A stretch of 64,000 nucleotides of DNA from JAWLAT01 sp041395325 (lineage in GTDB: Bacteria; Pseudomonadota; Gammaproteobacteria; Xanthomonadales; SZUA-5). This document shows, one piece after another, positions 54,618 through 62,724 of the stretch. The notes below the pieces were generated by a model. That model saw only the letters and a list, made by a program, of their open reading frames with translations. It did not search any database and was not told the origin of the DNA. The stretch is taken from the NCBI GenBank assembly GCA_041395325.1, contig JAWLAT010000009.1, positions 62,001 through 126,000 of the forward strand, given 5' to 3'. Each line of letters opens with the position of its first letter. The stretch's first letter is position 1. Position numbers and translations under genes: made by a program.

Positions 54618-55859
54618 ATGAGCGCGGCCGCGTCGGACAGCGAGACTGCACGGCCGGCCAGCGGACCGCTGCTGGGCGTTCGCGTCATCGATCTGACGGC
54701 CACGCTGATGGGGCCCTATTGCACCCAGTTGCTGGCCGACATGGGCGCGGATGTGATCAAGGTGGAACCGCCGCAGGGCGATACCACCCGCTATCTGCAG
54801 CAGGGTCATCGACCCGGCATGTCGGAGATGTTCACCAATCTGGCGCGCGGCAAACGCAGCATCGTGCTGGATCTGAAGCAGCCCGAAGCGCTGGCCGTGC
54901 TGGAACGACTGCTGGCTGGCGCCGATGTCTGCCTGCATTCGATGCGCCATCGTGCTGTCGAACGGCTGGGCCTGGCCTACGAGCGGGTGCGGCAGCTGCG
55001 CCCGGACATCATCTACGCCAATCTCTATGGCTATGGCCGATCCGGACCCTACGCCGACTGGCCGGCCTACGATGACACCATTCAAGGCATTGCCGGCCTG
55101 GCTCGGTTGCAGGAGCGCGTGGTCGGCGAACCGCGCTACGTGCCCACCGTGATGGCCGACAAGATTGCCGGCATGACAGCCGCCTACGCGATCGCCATGG
55201 CGCTGTTCCATCGCCAGCGCACGGGCGAAGGGCAGGAGCTGGAAATCGCCATGTTCGAGACGATGGTGTCCTTCCTGATGGTCGAGCACATCGGTGGCGC
55301 CCTGTACGACCCGCCGCAGGGCGAAACCCTGTACCAGCGCGCCATCGCACCGCATCGCCGACCCTATGCGACGCTGGATGGGTATCTGTCGGTGCTGATC
55401 TACAACGATCGGCAATGGCAGCGCTTCGTCGCGCTGGCCGGTCATCCGCCGGCGCTGTGCGATCCGCGCTTTGCCGATCTGGCCTCGCGCTCGCGTCATG
55501 TCGACGAGATGTACCAGCACCTGGCCGAGGTGTTGGCCACGCGCAGCACGGCCGACTGGCTGGAAGCGCTGCAGCAGGCCGGCATTCCCGCGGTGCCGCT
55601 GCGCAGTCTGCAGGAGCTGACCGAGGATCCGCATCTGCTGCAGACCGGCTTCTTCCAGTCGCAGCAGACCAAGGAAGGCCGGCTGCGCTTTCCCGGCATT
55701 CCGACGCGCTTCTCGCGCACGCCCGGGCGCATCCGCGAGGCGGCGCCGCGCTTGGGTGAACACACCCGGGCCGTGCTGGCGGAGGCCGGCTGCAGCGCCG
55801 AGCAGATCGATCAGTTGCTGCGCAACGGCGGTGCCGCCGAGGCGCTGGACAGCGACTGA
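54618..55859 (+). CDS. CaiB/BaiF (family III) CoA-transferase, copy 2
   Basis: A 413-residue transferase. The ATG at 54618 gives the family N-terminus (GVRVIDLTATLMGPYCTQLL). Catalytic Asp in WPAYDDTIQGIAGLA; GEGQELEIAMFETMV follows. It differs clearly from copy 1 at 46344, so it is not a recent duplication. Last gene of the plus-strand operon, 4 bp before the convergent nitronate-monooxygenase-like gene. Confidence 0.88.
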   Translation: MSAAASDSETARPASGPLLGVRVIDLTATLMGPYCTQLLADMGADVIKVEPPQGDTTRYLQQGHRPGMSEMFTNLARGKRSIVLDLKQPEALAVLERLLAGADVCLHSMRHRAVERLGLAYERVRQLRPDIIYANLYGYGRSGPYADWPAYDDTIQGIAGLARLQERVVGEPRYVPTVMADKIAGMTAAYAIAMALFHRQRTGEGQELEIAMFETMVSFLMVEHIGGALYDPPQGETLYQRAIAPHRRPYATLDGYLSVLIYNDRQWQRFVALAGHPPALCDPRFADLASRSRHVDEMYQHLAEVLATRSTADWLEALQQAGIPAVPLRSLQELTEDPHLLQTGFFQSQQTKEGRLRFPGIPTRFSRTPGRIREAAPRLGEHTRAVLAEAGCSAEQIDQLLRNGGAAEALDSD

Positions 55860-55863
55860 GGGC

Positions 55864-56841
55864 TCAGCGGCGCAGCGCGGGCAGGTCGGTGCCGAGCAGG
55901 CGCTCGGCCTGCTGCATGACGCGCTCGACCAGTTCGGCGACGCTGGGGATGTCGTGGATCAGGCCCATCGACTGGCCGGCCCAGAGCAGCCCGGCATCCA
56001 GATCGCCACTTTCCAGCAGGGACCGCCCCTTGGCGCCGCGCACCAGCGGGGCGACGTCCTCGAAGCGTGCCTCGGGCTGACGCAGGATGTCGACCACCTG
56101 ATCGGAGACGCTGGTCTTGCCGACCCGCGCGGTGTTGTGCAGCGAGCGGAAGATCAGGTTGGTGTGGCGTTCGTCGTGATCGACCAGATACTGCTTGACG
56201 CGCTCATGGATCGGCGCCTCGCGAGTGGCACAGAAACGCGTACCCAGGTTAATGCCCTCGGCACCCAGCGCCAGTGCGGCGACCAGACCACGGCCATCGG
56301 CAAAGCCGCCGGAGGCGATCACCGGGATCTGCACGCGGTCGACCGCGGCAGGAATCAGCACCAGTCCGGGCACATCGTCTTCGCCCGGGTGGCCGGCGCA
56401 CTCGAAGCCATCGATGGAGATCACGTCCACGCCCGCGCGCTCGGCCGACAGGGCGTGGCGCACCGAGGTGCATTTGTGGATCACCGTGAGGCCGTGCGCC
56501 TTGAAATGGGCCAGATGCTCCTGCGGCTTGGAGCCGGCCGTTTCGACGATACGCACACCCGACTCGATGATCGCCGCCCGGTACTCGGCGTAGGGCGGCG
56601 GGGTGATCGACGGCAGGATGGTCAGGTTGACGCCGAAGGGCCGGTCGGTCATCTCGCGGCAGCGGCGGATTTCTGCCGCCAGCGCCTCGGGGCTGGGCTG
56701 AGTCAGCGCGGTGAGCACGCCCAGGGCGCCCGCATTGGCCACGGCGGCCACCAGTTCGGCCCGACCTACCCATTGCATGCCACCCTGCATCAGCGGGTGC
56801 TCGACGCCGACCAGGCGGGTGAATCGCGTGCTGATGCCCAT
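55864..56841 (-). CDS. Nitronate-monooxygenase/2-nitropropane-dioxygenase-like flavoprotein
   Basis: A 325-residue FMN-binding TIM barrel. The ATG at 56841 begins MGISTRFTRLVGVEHPLMQGGMQ, the family start. Motifs: GFECAGHPGEDDV and IASGGFADGRG (FMN phosphate). Homologues in CoA-ester degradation clusters include IpdC of steroid catabolism, which acts on CoA thioesters rather than nitronates. Given the context an acyl-CoA-directed role is more likely here. It follows the thiolase by 1 bp. Confidence 0.85.
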   Translation of the reverse strand: MGISTRFTRLVGVEHPLMQGGMQWVGRAELVAAVANAGALGVLTALTQPSPEALAAEIRRCREMTDRPFGVNLTILPSITPPPYAEYRAAIIESGVRIVETAGSKPQEHLAHFKAHGLTVIHKCTSVRHALSAERAGVDVISIDGFECAGHPGEDDVPGLVLIPAAVDRVQIPVIASGGFADGRGLVAALALGAEGINLGTRFCATREAPIHERVKQYLVDHDERHTNLIFRSLHNTARVGKTSVSDQVVDILRQPEARFEDVAPLVRGAKGRSLLESGDLDAGLLWAGQSMGLIHDIPSVAELVERVMQQAERLLGTDLPALRR

Positions 56842-56842
56842 C

Positions 56843-58000
56843 TCAGAGCGCCTCAATGATCGTGACATTGGCCAGACCGCCGCCTTCGCACATGGCTTGC
56901 AGCCCCAGCTTGAGCTGGCGGGCCCGCAGCGCGTGGACCAGCGTGCTCATCAGTTTGGCGCCGGTGGCGCCGAGCGGATGGCCCAGGGCGATGGCGCCGC
57001 CGTTGACGTTGAGACGCTCCGGGTCGGCGCCGGTGGCACGCAGCCAGGCCAGCGGCACCGAGGCGAAGGCCTCGTTGACCTCGAACAGATCGATGTCATC
57101 GATGTGCAGCCCGGCGCGCGCCAGCGCCTGCTCGGTGGCGGCGATCGGGGTTTCCAGCATGATCACCGGGTCGCCACCGCAGACCGTCAGCTGGCGCACC
57201 TTGGCCAGTGGGGTCAGGTCGTGCTGCCGCAGTGCGCGTTCACTGGCGACCAGCAGGCCGGCTGCGCCATCGCAGATCTGGCTGGAGCTGGCCGCGCTCA
57301 GGCGCCCGTCGGGGAGGAAGCTGCGGACCCCGGCAATGGCCTCCAGTGAGGCATCGAAGCGAATGCCCTCGTCGACCTTGTGTTCGCCCTGGTCATCGGC
57401 AATCGGCAGGATCTCGCGGGCGAAGGCCTGGGCCTCGACGGCGGCGATCGCGCGGCGGTGACTGAGCAGCGAATAGGCGTCGAGCTGATCGCGGTCGAGC
57501 TCGTACTTGTGCGCCAGCATCTCCGCGCCGGTGAACTGGCTGAAGGCCTCCACGCCATAGCGTTGCAGGATCTGCGCACTCCAGGGCCCGCCCATGCCGG
57601 CGTCGGTGGCCAGCCGCGTCGGCGAGCCGATCGGCACCCGCGACATGCTCTCCACGCCTGCCGCAATGACCAGCTCCTGGGTGCCGGACAGCACCGCCTG
57701 GGCGGCGAAATGCAGCGACTGCTGCGAGGAGCCGCACTGCCGGTCGATGGTCACCGCGGGCACCGTTTCGGGCAGCGACGAGGCAAGGACCGCGCTGCGC
57801 CCGATGTGGAAGCTCTGTTCGCCGACCTGACTGACGCAACCGACGATCACATCGTCGATGGCACCGGGATCCACGGCCGTACGCTGCACCAGCGCATCGA
57901 GCACCCTGGCCAGCAGATCGGCCGGATGCCAGGACGACAAGCGGCCATTGCGGCGCCCGCCCGCGGTTCGCAACGCCTCAACGATGTAAGCCTCGGCCAT
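56843..58000 (-). CDS. Thiolase (acetyl-CoA acyltransferase)
   Basis: A 385-residue thiolase. The ATG at 58000 (MAEAYIVEALRTAGG) has AGGA 10 bp upstream; in-frame ATGs at 58018 and 58033 are possible. Nucleophile Cys in DRQCGSSQQ, His in GGAIALGHPLGATG and second Cys in AMCEGGGLANVTI, all intact. It carries out the last, CoA-dependent cleavage of a beta-oxidation round. Operon with the nitronate-monooxygenase-like gene; its promoter region contains tandem site 4 in the matching orientation. Confidence 0.92.
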   Translation of the reverse strand: MAEAYIVEALRTAGGRRNGRLSSWHPADLLARVLDALVQRTAVDPGAIDDVIVGCVSQVGEQSFHIGRSAVLASSLPETVPAVTIDRQCGSSQQSLHFAAQAVLSGTQELVIAAGVESMSRVPIGSPTRLATDAGMGGPWSAQILQRYGVEAFSQFTGAEMLAHKYELDRDQLDAYSLLSHRRAIAAVEAQAFAREILPIADDQGEHKVDEGIRFDASLEAIAGVRSFLPDGRLSAASSSQICDGAAGLLVASERALRQHDLTPLAKVRQLTVCGGDPVIMLETPIAATEQALARAGLHIDDIDLFEVNEAFASVPLAWLRATGADPERLNVNGGAIALGHPLGATGAKLMSTLVHALRARQLKLGLQAMCEGGGLANVTIIEAL

Positions 58001-58058
58001 CCTGATCGATTCCTGCATGTGCACTGGGAACACGTTAGCAGCGCCGCACGCGGCCTGC

Positions 58059-58096
58059 CTTGATGTGCCGCGACAGCCCGTTTTCTGCTGGCGTCA
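58059..58096 (-). promoter_or_regulatory. Tandem 21-bp regulator site 4 (thiolase)
   Basis: On the minus strand: TGACGC-N8-AA beginning at 58096, then TGTCGC-N8-AAG beginning at 58075, exactly 21 bp later. Both halves match the full NGNCGC-N8-AA pattern. It ends 58 bp before the thiolase ATG. Confidence 0.7.
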
Positions 58097-58121
58097 GCAG
58101 CGTCTCGCTCGTGCCTGCGTG

Positions 58122-58159
58122 CGTCGCGCGGTGCCTGCGGGCCGTCGCGCGCGGTCAAG
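58122..58159 (+). promoter_or_regulatory. Tandem 21-bp regulator site 5 (crotonase)
   Basis: Half-sites CGTCGC at 58122 and CGTCGC at 58143, 21 bp apart; the second is followed by N8 and AAG. It is oriented toward the crotonase at 58255, ending 95 bp before it. The divergent gap thus has one site for each direction. Confidence 0.6.
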
Positions 58160-58254
58160 CCCTGGCGCGCGGGCTGGTGGCAACGTCTGAATCTGGATTG
58201 GCACGCCAGCGGTTGGCGTCTTGGCCAGCGCCGGCAGCAGGGGAGCGGATCGGC

Positions 58255-59055
58255 ATGAGCGATGAACTGCAGTTCGAACTCAGCGACGGCGTGGCCACGC
58301 TGGTGCTCAACCGCCCACACGAAGGCAACGCGCTGACGCCGACGTTGCTGGTCGCGCTGGAACAGGCCTGGCAGCGGGTCGAAAGCGATCCGGCCATCCG
58401 GGTTGCCATCCTGACCGGACAGGGCGAGCGACACTTCTGCACCGGCGCCTCGGTGAGCACGCTGGCGGTGGGGCAGGGCAGTCTGCACAACGCGCCCAAC
58501 GCTGCCGTCAACCGCTTCTCGCCGCGGATGTGCCGGGTCAGCAAGCCGGTGATCTGTGCGGTCAACGGACTGGTCAATGGCGGCGGCCTGCACTTCGTCG
58601 CCGACTGCGACATCGTCATCGCCTGTCGCCAGGCGCAGTTCATGGACTCCCACGTCAGTGTCGGTCAGGTGTCCGGGCTGGAGTCGATCGGCATCGCGCG
58701 CCGGGCTGGCCTCGGCGCGGCGCTGTTGCTGGGCCTGGCCGGCCGCGGTTATAGGATGCCGGCCGAACGGGCCTACCAGCTGGGCATGGTCGATCTGCTG
58801 GAGGACGACGCCGCAGCCACGCTGGCCCGCGCGATCGAGCTGGCGCGAGCGATCTGCACCAACTCGCCGCAGGCGATGGCGCTGACCAAGCGGGCCATCT
58901 GGTCGTCGACCGAGCTGTGCGATCCGGCCGCGCCGGACCATGGCTGGGAGCTGCTGAAGTCGCACTGGGCCCATCCGGACTTCGAGGAGGGCCCACGCGC
59001 CTTCGCCGAGCGCCGACCCGCGAACTGGAATCCCGACCCGAACGCGAGACGCTAG
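58255..59055 (+). CDS. Crotonase-family protein lacking both hydratase glutamates
   Basis: A 266-residue crotonase-fold protein. The ATG at 58255 follows GGGGAG; an upstream in-frame start would span regulator site 5. Oxyanion motif HFCTGASVSTLA. The two hydratase Glu positions fall in GGGLHFVAD (His) and HVSVGQVSG (no Glu), so enoyl-CoA hydration is doubtful. Isomerase, hydrolase or retro-Claisen activity (as in EchA20-like or menB-like members) is possible. It stands alone, with its own site, converging on the acyl-CoA dehydrogenase operon. Confidence 0.83.
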   Translation: MSDELQFELSDGVATLVLNRPHEGNALTPTLLVALEQAWQRVESDPAIRVAILTGQGERHFCTGASVSTLAVGQGSLHNAPNAAVNRFSPRMCRVSKPVICAVNGLVNGGGLHFVADCDIVIACRQAQFMDSHVSVGQVSGLESIGIARRAGLGAALLLGLAGRGYRMPAERAYQLGMVDLLEDDAAATLARAIELARAICTNSPQAMALTKRAIWSSTELCDPAAPDHGWELLKSHWAHPDFEEGPRAFAERRPANWNPDPNARR

Positions 59056-59178
59056 GCGTTCGCGGCAGGCCATCCGACTGACTCGAGATCCGCAACCGCC
59101 GTTGCCAGACCACGCTTCGTGAGATTGGCGGCCTGCGCCACGTCGGTCCCGCACGCACGCCGCTGAGTGGGAGGGGCC

Positions 59179-60315
59179 TCAGCGACGCGCGCGCGGTTCC
59201 TTCGGCAAACCCAGGACGCGCTCGGCAATGATGTTGCGTTGAATCTCGGCGGTGCCACCGGCGATGGTCTCGGTGAAGGCGTGCAGATACTCGTAGCCCC
59301 AGCCATGCAGGCCCAGCACTTCCGGCGCTGCGATGCCATAGAGGTCGATGGCGGCACTGGTGGCGCGTTGCGCCAGTTCGGCGAAGCTCAACCGCAGCAT
59401 GGAGCCGCTTGCATCCGGCACGCCACGGTCACAGTCCAGCGCAAAGCGATAGTTCATCGCCAGAATGGCCGCTGCTTCGGCGCGCAAGCCGACCAGATGG
59501 GCGCGCAACTGATGGCGCTCGCGGCTGCAATCCGCACACAGCGTTTCGATCCGCGCGACCAGTTCGATCAACAGGGGCAGGGTGGCGGTGCCGCGTTCGA
59601 AACTGAGCGTGGACATGGCCGTCGCCCAGCCGTTGTGGAGGCCGCCAACCACGTGGTCCAGCGGCACTCGGACGCTGTCGTAGAAGACTTCGCAAAAACT
59701 CTGGGCGCCGGCCAGATTGCGGATCGGCCGCACGGTGACGCCGTCGGCGCGCATCGGCAGGATCACCCAGGACAGCCCGGCGTGACCGCTGGAGTCAGGG
59801 TCGGTCCGCACCAGCACTTCCTGCCAGTCGGCGATGTCGGCATAGCTGGACCAGAGTTTCTGGCCGTCGATGATCAGGCTGTCGCCATCGACCCGACCGC
59901 GGGTGCGCACGCCGGCCAGATCCGAACCGGCGCCGGGCTCGGAAAAGCCCTGACACCACAACACCTCGCCGGCGATGATCGGCGGCAGGTGGGTGGCCTG
60001 TTGCTCGGGCGTGCCGCAGGCGAACAGCGTCGGACCGGCATGATTGAGGCCGACAAACAGCGGTCCCAGCGGTGACGGCGCTTGTGCGCGGGCACATTCC
60101 TCGAACCAGATGATCTGTTCCTGGATCGAGAGTGCCTGTCCGCCGACCGCCTTGGGCCAGGCCAGACCGGCCCAGCCACCAGCGACCTGGGTGCGCTGCC
60201 AGGCCAGCGCGAAGTCGCGGGCGGCCTTGCCGTCACGTGGTGCCGGCTCGTTGGGAACGTGGTCGGCCAGCCACGCTCGGGCGGACTGGCGAAATTGATC
60301 GGCCGAGAGAGTCAT
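59179..60315 (-). CDS. Acyl-CoA dehydrogenase, full-length subunit (pair A)
   Basis: A 378-residue flavoprotein. CQGFSEPGAGSDLA and KLWSSYADIA line the FAD/substrate site; TLSFERGTAT carries a Glu at the IVD-type base position. The C-terminal EGT is GGT (TIAGGTAEIQRNI). It overlaps the neighbouring short dehydrogenase gene by ATGA, so equimolar translation is likely, as for alpha/beta subunits of heteromeric steroid-type enzymes (FadE26/FadE27-like). Third gene of a three-gene minus-strand operon. Confidence 0.87.
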   Translation of the reverse strand: MTLSADQFRQSARAWLADHVPNEPAPRDGKAARDFALAWQRTQVAGGWAGLAWPKAVGGQALSIQEQIIWFEECARAQAPSPLGPLFVGLNHAGPTLFACGTPEQQATHLPPIIAGEVLWCQGFSEPGAGSDLAGVRTRGRVDGDSLIIDGQKLWSSYADIADWQEVLVRTDPDSSGHAGLSWVILPMRADGVTVRPIRNLAGAQSFCEVFYDSVRVPLDHVVGGLHNGWATAMSTLSFERGTATLPLLIELVARIETLCADCSRERHQLRAHLVGLRAEAAAILAMNYRFALDCDRGVPDASGSMLRLSFAELAQRATSAAIDLYGIAAPEVLGLHGWGYEYLHAFTETIAGGTAEIQRNIIAERVLGLPKEPRARR

Positions 60316-61232
60316 GCGCAGGTCTCCGGCCAGGCCGCTTCGGCCGCTGCGCGGGCCTGCTGGCTGGCGCCGCCCAGTTCACCGACCAGTGCGCGTAGGC
60401 GATAGGTCCAGCGATGCAGCGGATACTCCAGCGTCAACCCCATCGCGCCGGAGAACTGGTGCAGGTCGTAAGTCAGCGCATTGCTGCGGGACTGGGCGAA
60501 GGTCGCGGCCAGACTGGCGTCCAGTTCGTTGTCCGACCAGCAGGCGCGCAGGGCCAGCCACTTGCACGATTCCACCGGTTCGGCCGCCATGGCCAATCGA
60601 TGCTGGATGGCCTGAAAGGCCCCCAGTGGGCGACCAAAGGCCTGTCGGGTACGGACATGCTCAAGCACCAGTGCCAGCGCCGCGGCCATGCAGCCAGCCG
60701 CCTCCACCGCCAGCGCCATCCGCCAACGACGGCGGAGCACTTGCGGATCGATCTCCGCCAGCACGGTCGGTTGCGCCGATCCCTGCAAACGGCCGTAGGG
60801 GTAGGCGAACAAGGTGTCCCCTGGCACGACTCGTTCCGGATCCACCGCCAGCGCCAACGCACGGTCACCCTGATCGACCAGCAGCACCTGCGCCTGTGGC
60901 AGAAAGCGCGCCGGCTTCTGCCAGCTGTCGCTGACCAGGGCCAGCGGTCGCAGCTCGGCCGGCAATCCCAGTGCGGGCGCAATCAACGCTGTAGCGGCGG
61001 CTTCCACCACCTGGGGTGCGCGGGCGATGCGTTCGACGATCAGCCCCGCGTCGAGCGTGCCAAAGCCGTCCTCGCGGGCAATGCTCAGATAGCCAGCGTC
61101 GGCCAGCCGCTGCTCCAAGGCCTCGCTGTAGGGTGGCGACAGTGGGTCAGTCGCGCCCTCTACGGGCTGCTGCAGCAGACCTTCCAGGCCATCGAGAATG
61201 GCCTGTTGCTCATCGCTCAATGCGAAATTCAT
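60312..61232 (-). CDS. Short acyl-CoA dehydrogenase-like subunit without catalytic base (pair A)
   Basis: A 306-residue protein, some 70-80 residues shorter than a normal acyl-CoA dehydrogenase. The ATG at 61232 (MNFALSDEQQAIL) overlaps the upstream stop. The C-terminal domain is recognisable (VRTRQAFGRPLGAFQAIQHRLA), but the IVD-type Glu region is RRRWRMALAV and the C-terminal EGT position reads GELGGASQQA, so neither base is present. It is probably the non-catalytic partner that completes FAD sites in an alpha2beta2 enzyme with its neighbour. Confidence 0.82.
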   Translation of the reverse strand: MNFALSDEQQAILDGLEGLLQQPVEGATDPLSPPYSEALEQRLADAGYLSIAREDGFGTLDAGLIVERIARAPQVVEAAATALIAPALGLPAELRPLALVSDSWQKPARFLPQAQVLLVDQGDRALALAVDPERVVPGDTLFAYPYGRLQGSAQPTVLAEIDPQVLRRRWRMALAVEAAGCMAAALALVLEHVRTRQAFGRPLGAFQAIQHRLAMAAEPVESCKWLALRACWSDNELDASLAATFAQSRSNALTYDLHQFSGAMGLTLEYPLHRWTYRLRALVGELGGASQQARAAAEAAWPETCA

Positions 61233-62395
61233 GCGCGGCCTCCCTCGCCGGGCAGTTCCAGCCAGCGGCGCGCAGTCAGATTCAGCTGGATCTCGGCTGC
61301 GCCCGAGGCGATGCCGGCGGCGATGGCGCGCTGGTGATGCGCCTGCTGCACCGGATCGGCGCCCAACAGGCCTTCCGGCAGGAACTCGGTGAGAAACTCG
61401 CTGACGCCATTGTCGGCCAGCACCACGGCCCAGCGGGCCACGCTGGTCAACGCGCTGGGCGGCAGGCCGCGCGCCTTGCCATCGACGATCTGGTAGACCA
61501 GCAGGCGGGCGGCCTCGCACAGCATCAGCGCCTGACCGGCGCGGGCACGGATGACCGCATCCTGCCAGCGCCCATCGGCCTGGAGTTTGGCGACGGCGCG
61601 GTCCAGTACCCGCCGCGAGAACTCGTAGCGAGCCACGCCGACGCGCTCGTGCTGCAGCGCGTAGGTGATGATTTCCCAGGCCTGACCTTCGGCGCCCAGC
61701 CGGTTCTCGCTGGCCACGAAGACGTTGTCGAAAAAGACCTCGTGAATGTCGCCTTCGCCGATCAAGGCCGGGATCTGCTTGACCTGAATGCCGTCGGCGG
61801 CCATGTCGGCCAGCAGGATCACGATGCCGGCCTTGCCGCTGGCGCCGCCCTCATCGAGCGGGACCCGCGCCAGCAGGAAGCAGTGATCGGCATGACCGGC
61901 GTAGGAGGTCCAGACCTTGGCGCCGGACACGCGATAGCCCCCTTCGACCGGCACGGCACGGGTGCGCAGCGCGGCCAGGTCCGATCCGGCCGAGGGCTCG
62001 GAAAAACCCTGGCACCAGATCGCCTGGCCCTGGCGGATCGGCGGCAGATAGCGCGCCTGCTGATCCGCCGTGCCATAGCGCATCAGCACCGGGCCGATCC
62101 AACTGACGTTCATGTACTGCGGCCCGCGGGGCTCGCCCGCGGCCCACATCTCCTCGCCGAGGATGAACTGCTGCCAGACCGGCGCGTTTTCGCCGCCGTG
62201 TTCAGCGGGCCAATGGGGCACCAGCAGTCCCTCGTCCTGCAGGGCGGCACAGAAATGACGCGAATAGTCGGTCTGCAGATCACTGCCTGGACCATGCACC
62301 GACAGCGACTCCCAGTCGGCCGGCAGCAGCCGCTCCAGGGTGGCGCGCACGCGCTCCCGGTGCGCCTGCTCCTCAGCTGTCCATCCGAATTCCAC
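61229..62395 (-). CDS. Acyl-CoA dehydrogenase, full-length subunit (pair B)
   Basis: A 388-residue flavoprotein. The start is placed at GTG 62395 (EFGWTAEEQAHRERV) with GGGGAG 10 bp upstream; a GTG at 62437 would add 14 residues. CQGFSEPSAGSDLA and KVWTSYAGHA are typical; YALQHERVGVA carries the IVD-type Glu. ATGA overlap with the next gene. First gene of the operon, preceded by tandem site 6. Confidence 0.87.
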   Translation of the reverse strand: MEFGWTAEEQAHRERVRATLERLLPADWESLSVHGPGSDLQTDYSRHFCAALQDEGLLVPHWPAEHGGENAPVWQQFILGEEMWAAGEPRGPQYMNVSWIGPVLMRYGTADQQARYLPPIRQGQAIWCQGFSEPSAGSDLAALRTRAVPVEGGYRVSGAKVWTSYAGHADHCFLLARVPLDEGGASGKAGIVILLADMAADGIQVKQIPALIGEGDIHEVFFDNVFVASENRLGAEGQAWEIITYALQHERVGVARYEFSRRVLDRAVAKLQADGRWQDAVIRARAGQALMLCEAARLLVYQIVDGKARGLPPSALTSVARWAVVLADNGVSEFLTEFLPEGLLGADPVQQAHHQRAIAAGIASGAAEIQLNLTARRWLELPGEGGRA

Positions 62396-62480
62396 GCCAG
62401 CGGCGCTCCCCAGCAGCCAGATTGCGGGGCTCACCACGGGCGACCCCGACTACAGGATCGAAGATCGGCCAGTCATGTGC

Positions 62481-62518
62481 CTTGATGCACCGCGACGCTT
62501 TGTTTGCGCTGGGCGTCA
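62481..62518 (-). promoter_or_regulatory. Tandem 21-bp regulator site 6 (acyl-CoA dehydrogenase operon)
   Basis: On the minus strand: TGACGC-N8-AA beginning at 62518, then CGTCGC-N8-AAG beginning at 62497, 21 bp later. The sequence is strikingly similar to site 4, including the GCATCAAGGCA-like end. It ends 85 bp before the GTG at 62395. Confidence 0.68.
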
Positions 62519-62724
62519 GGGCCTTGGGAGCCGGATGGTTTGGGCGCCGGTCCCCAGAGATTCGGTCGCTGGCTGATCTCACGTCGACCGCAGTGGCCGG
62601 ATTCCCGGCGGCCTTGACTGGCGACGACGCATTGTTGGCGTGGTGCGCCAGTCATTGAAGCGGGCGTGGTCGACCGTTGAGTGAACCGCAATGATCGGGT
62701 CAGACCCACCGCCGTGATGGATCG

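Noticed and set aside
62530..62724. Regulator site facing the short acyl-CoA dehydrogenase at 62725
   Set aside because: The only candidate (TGCGCC-N8-AAG) has three mismatches and no partner 21 bp upstream.
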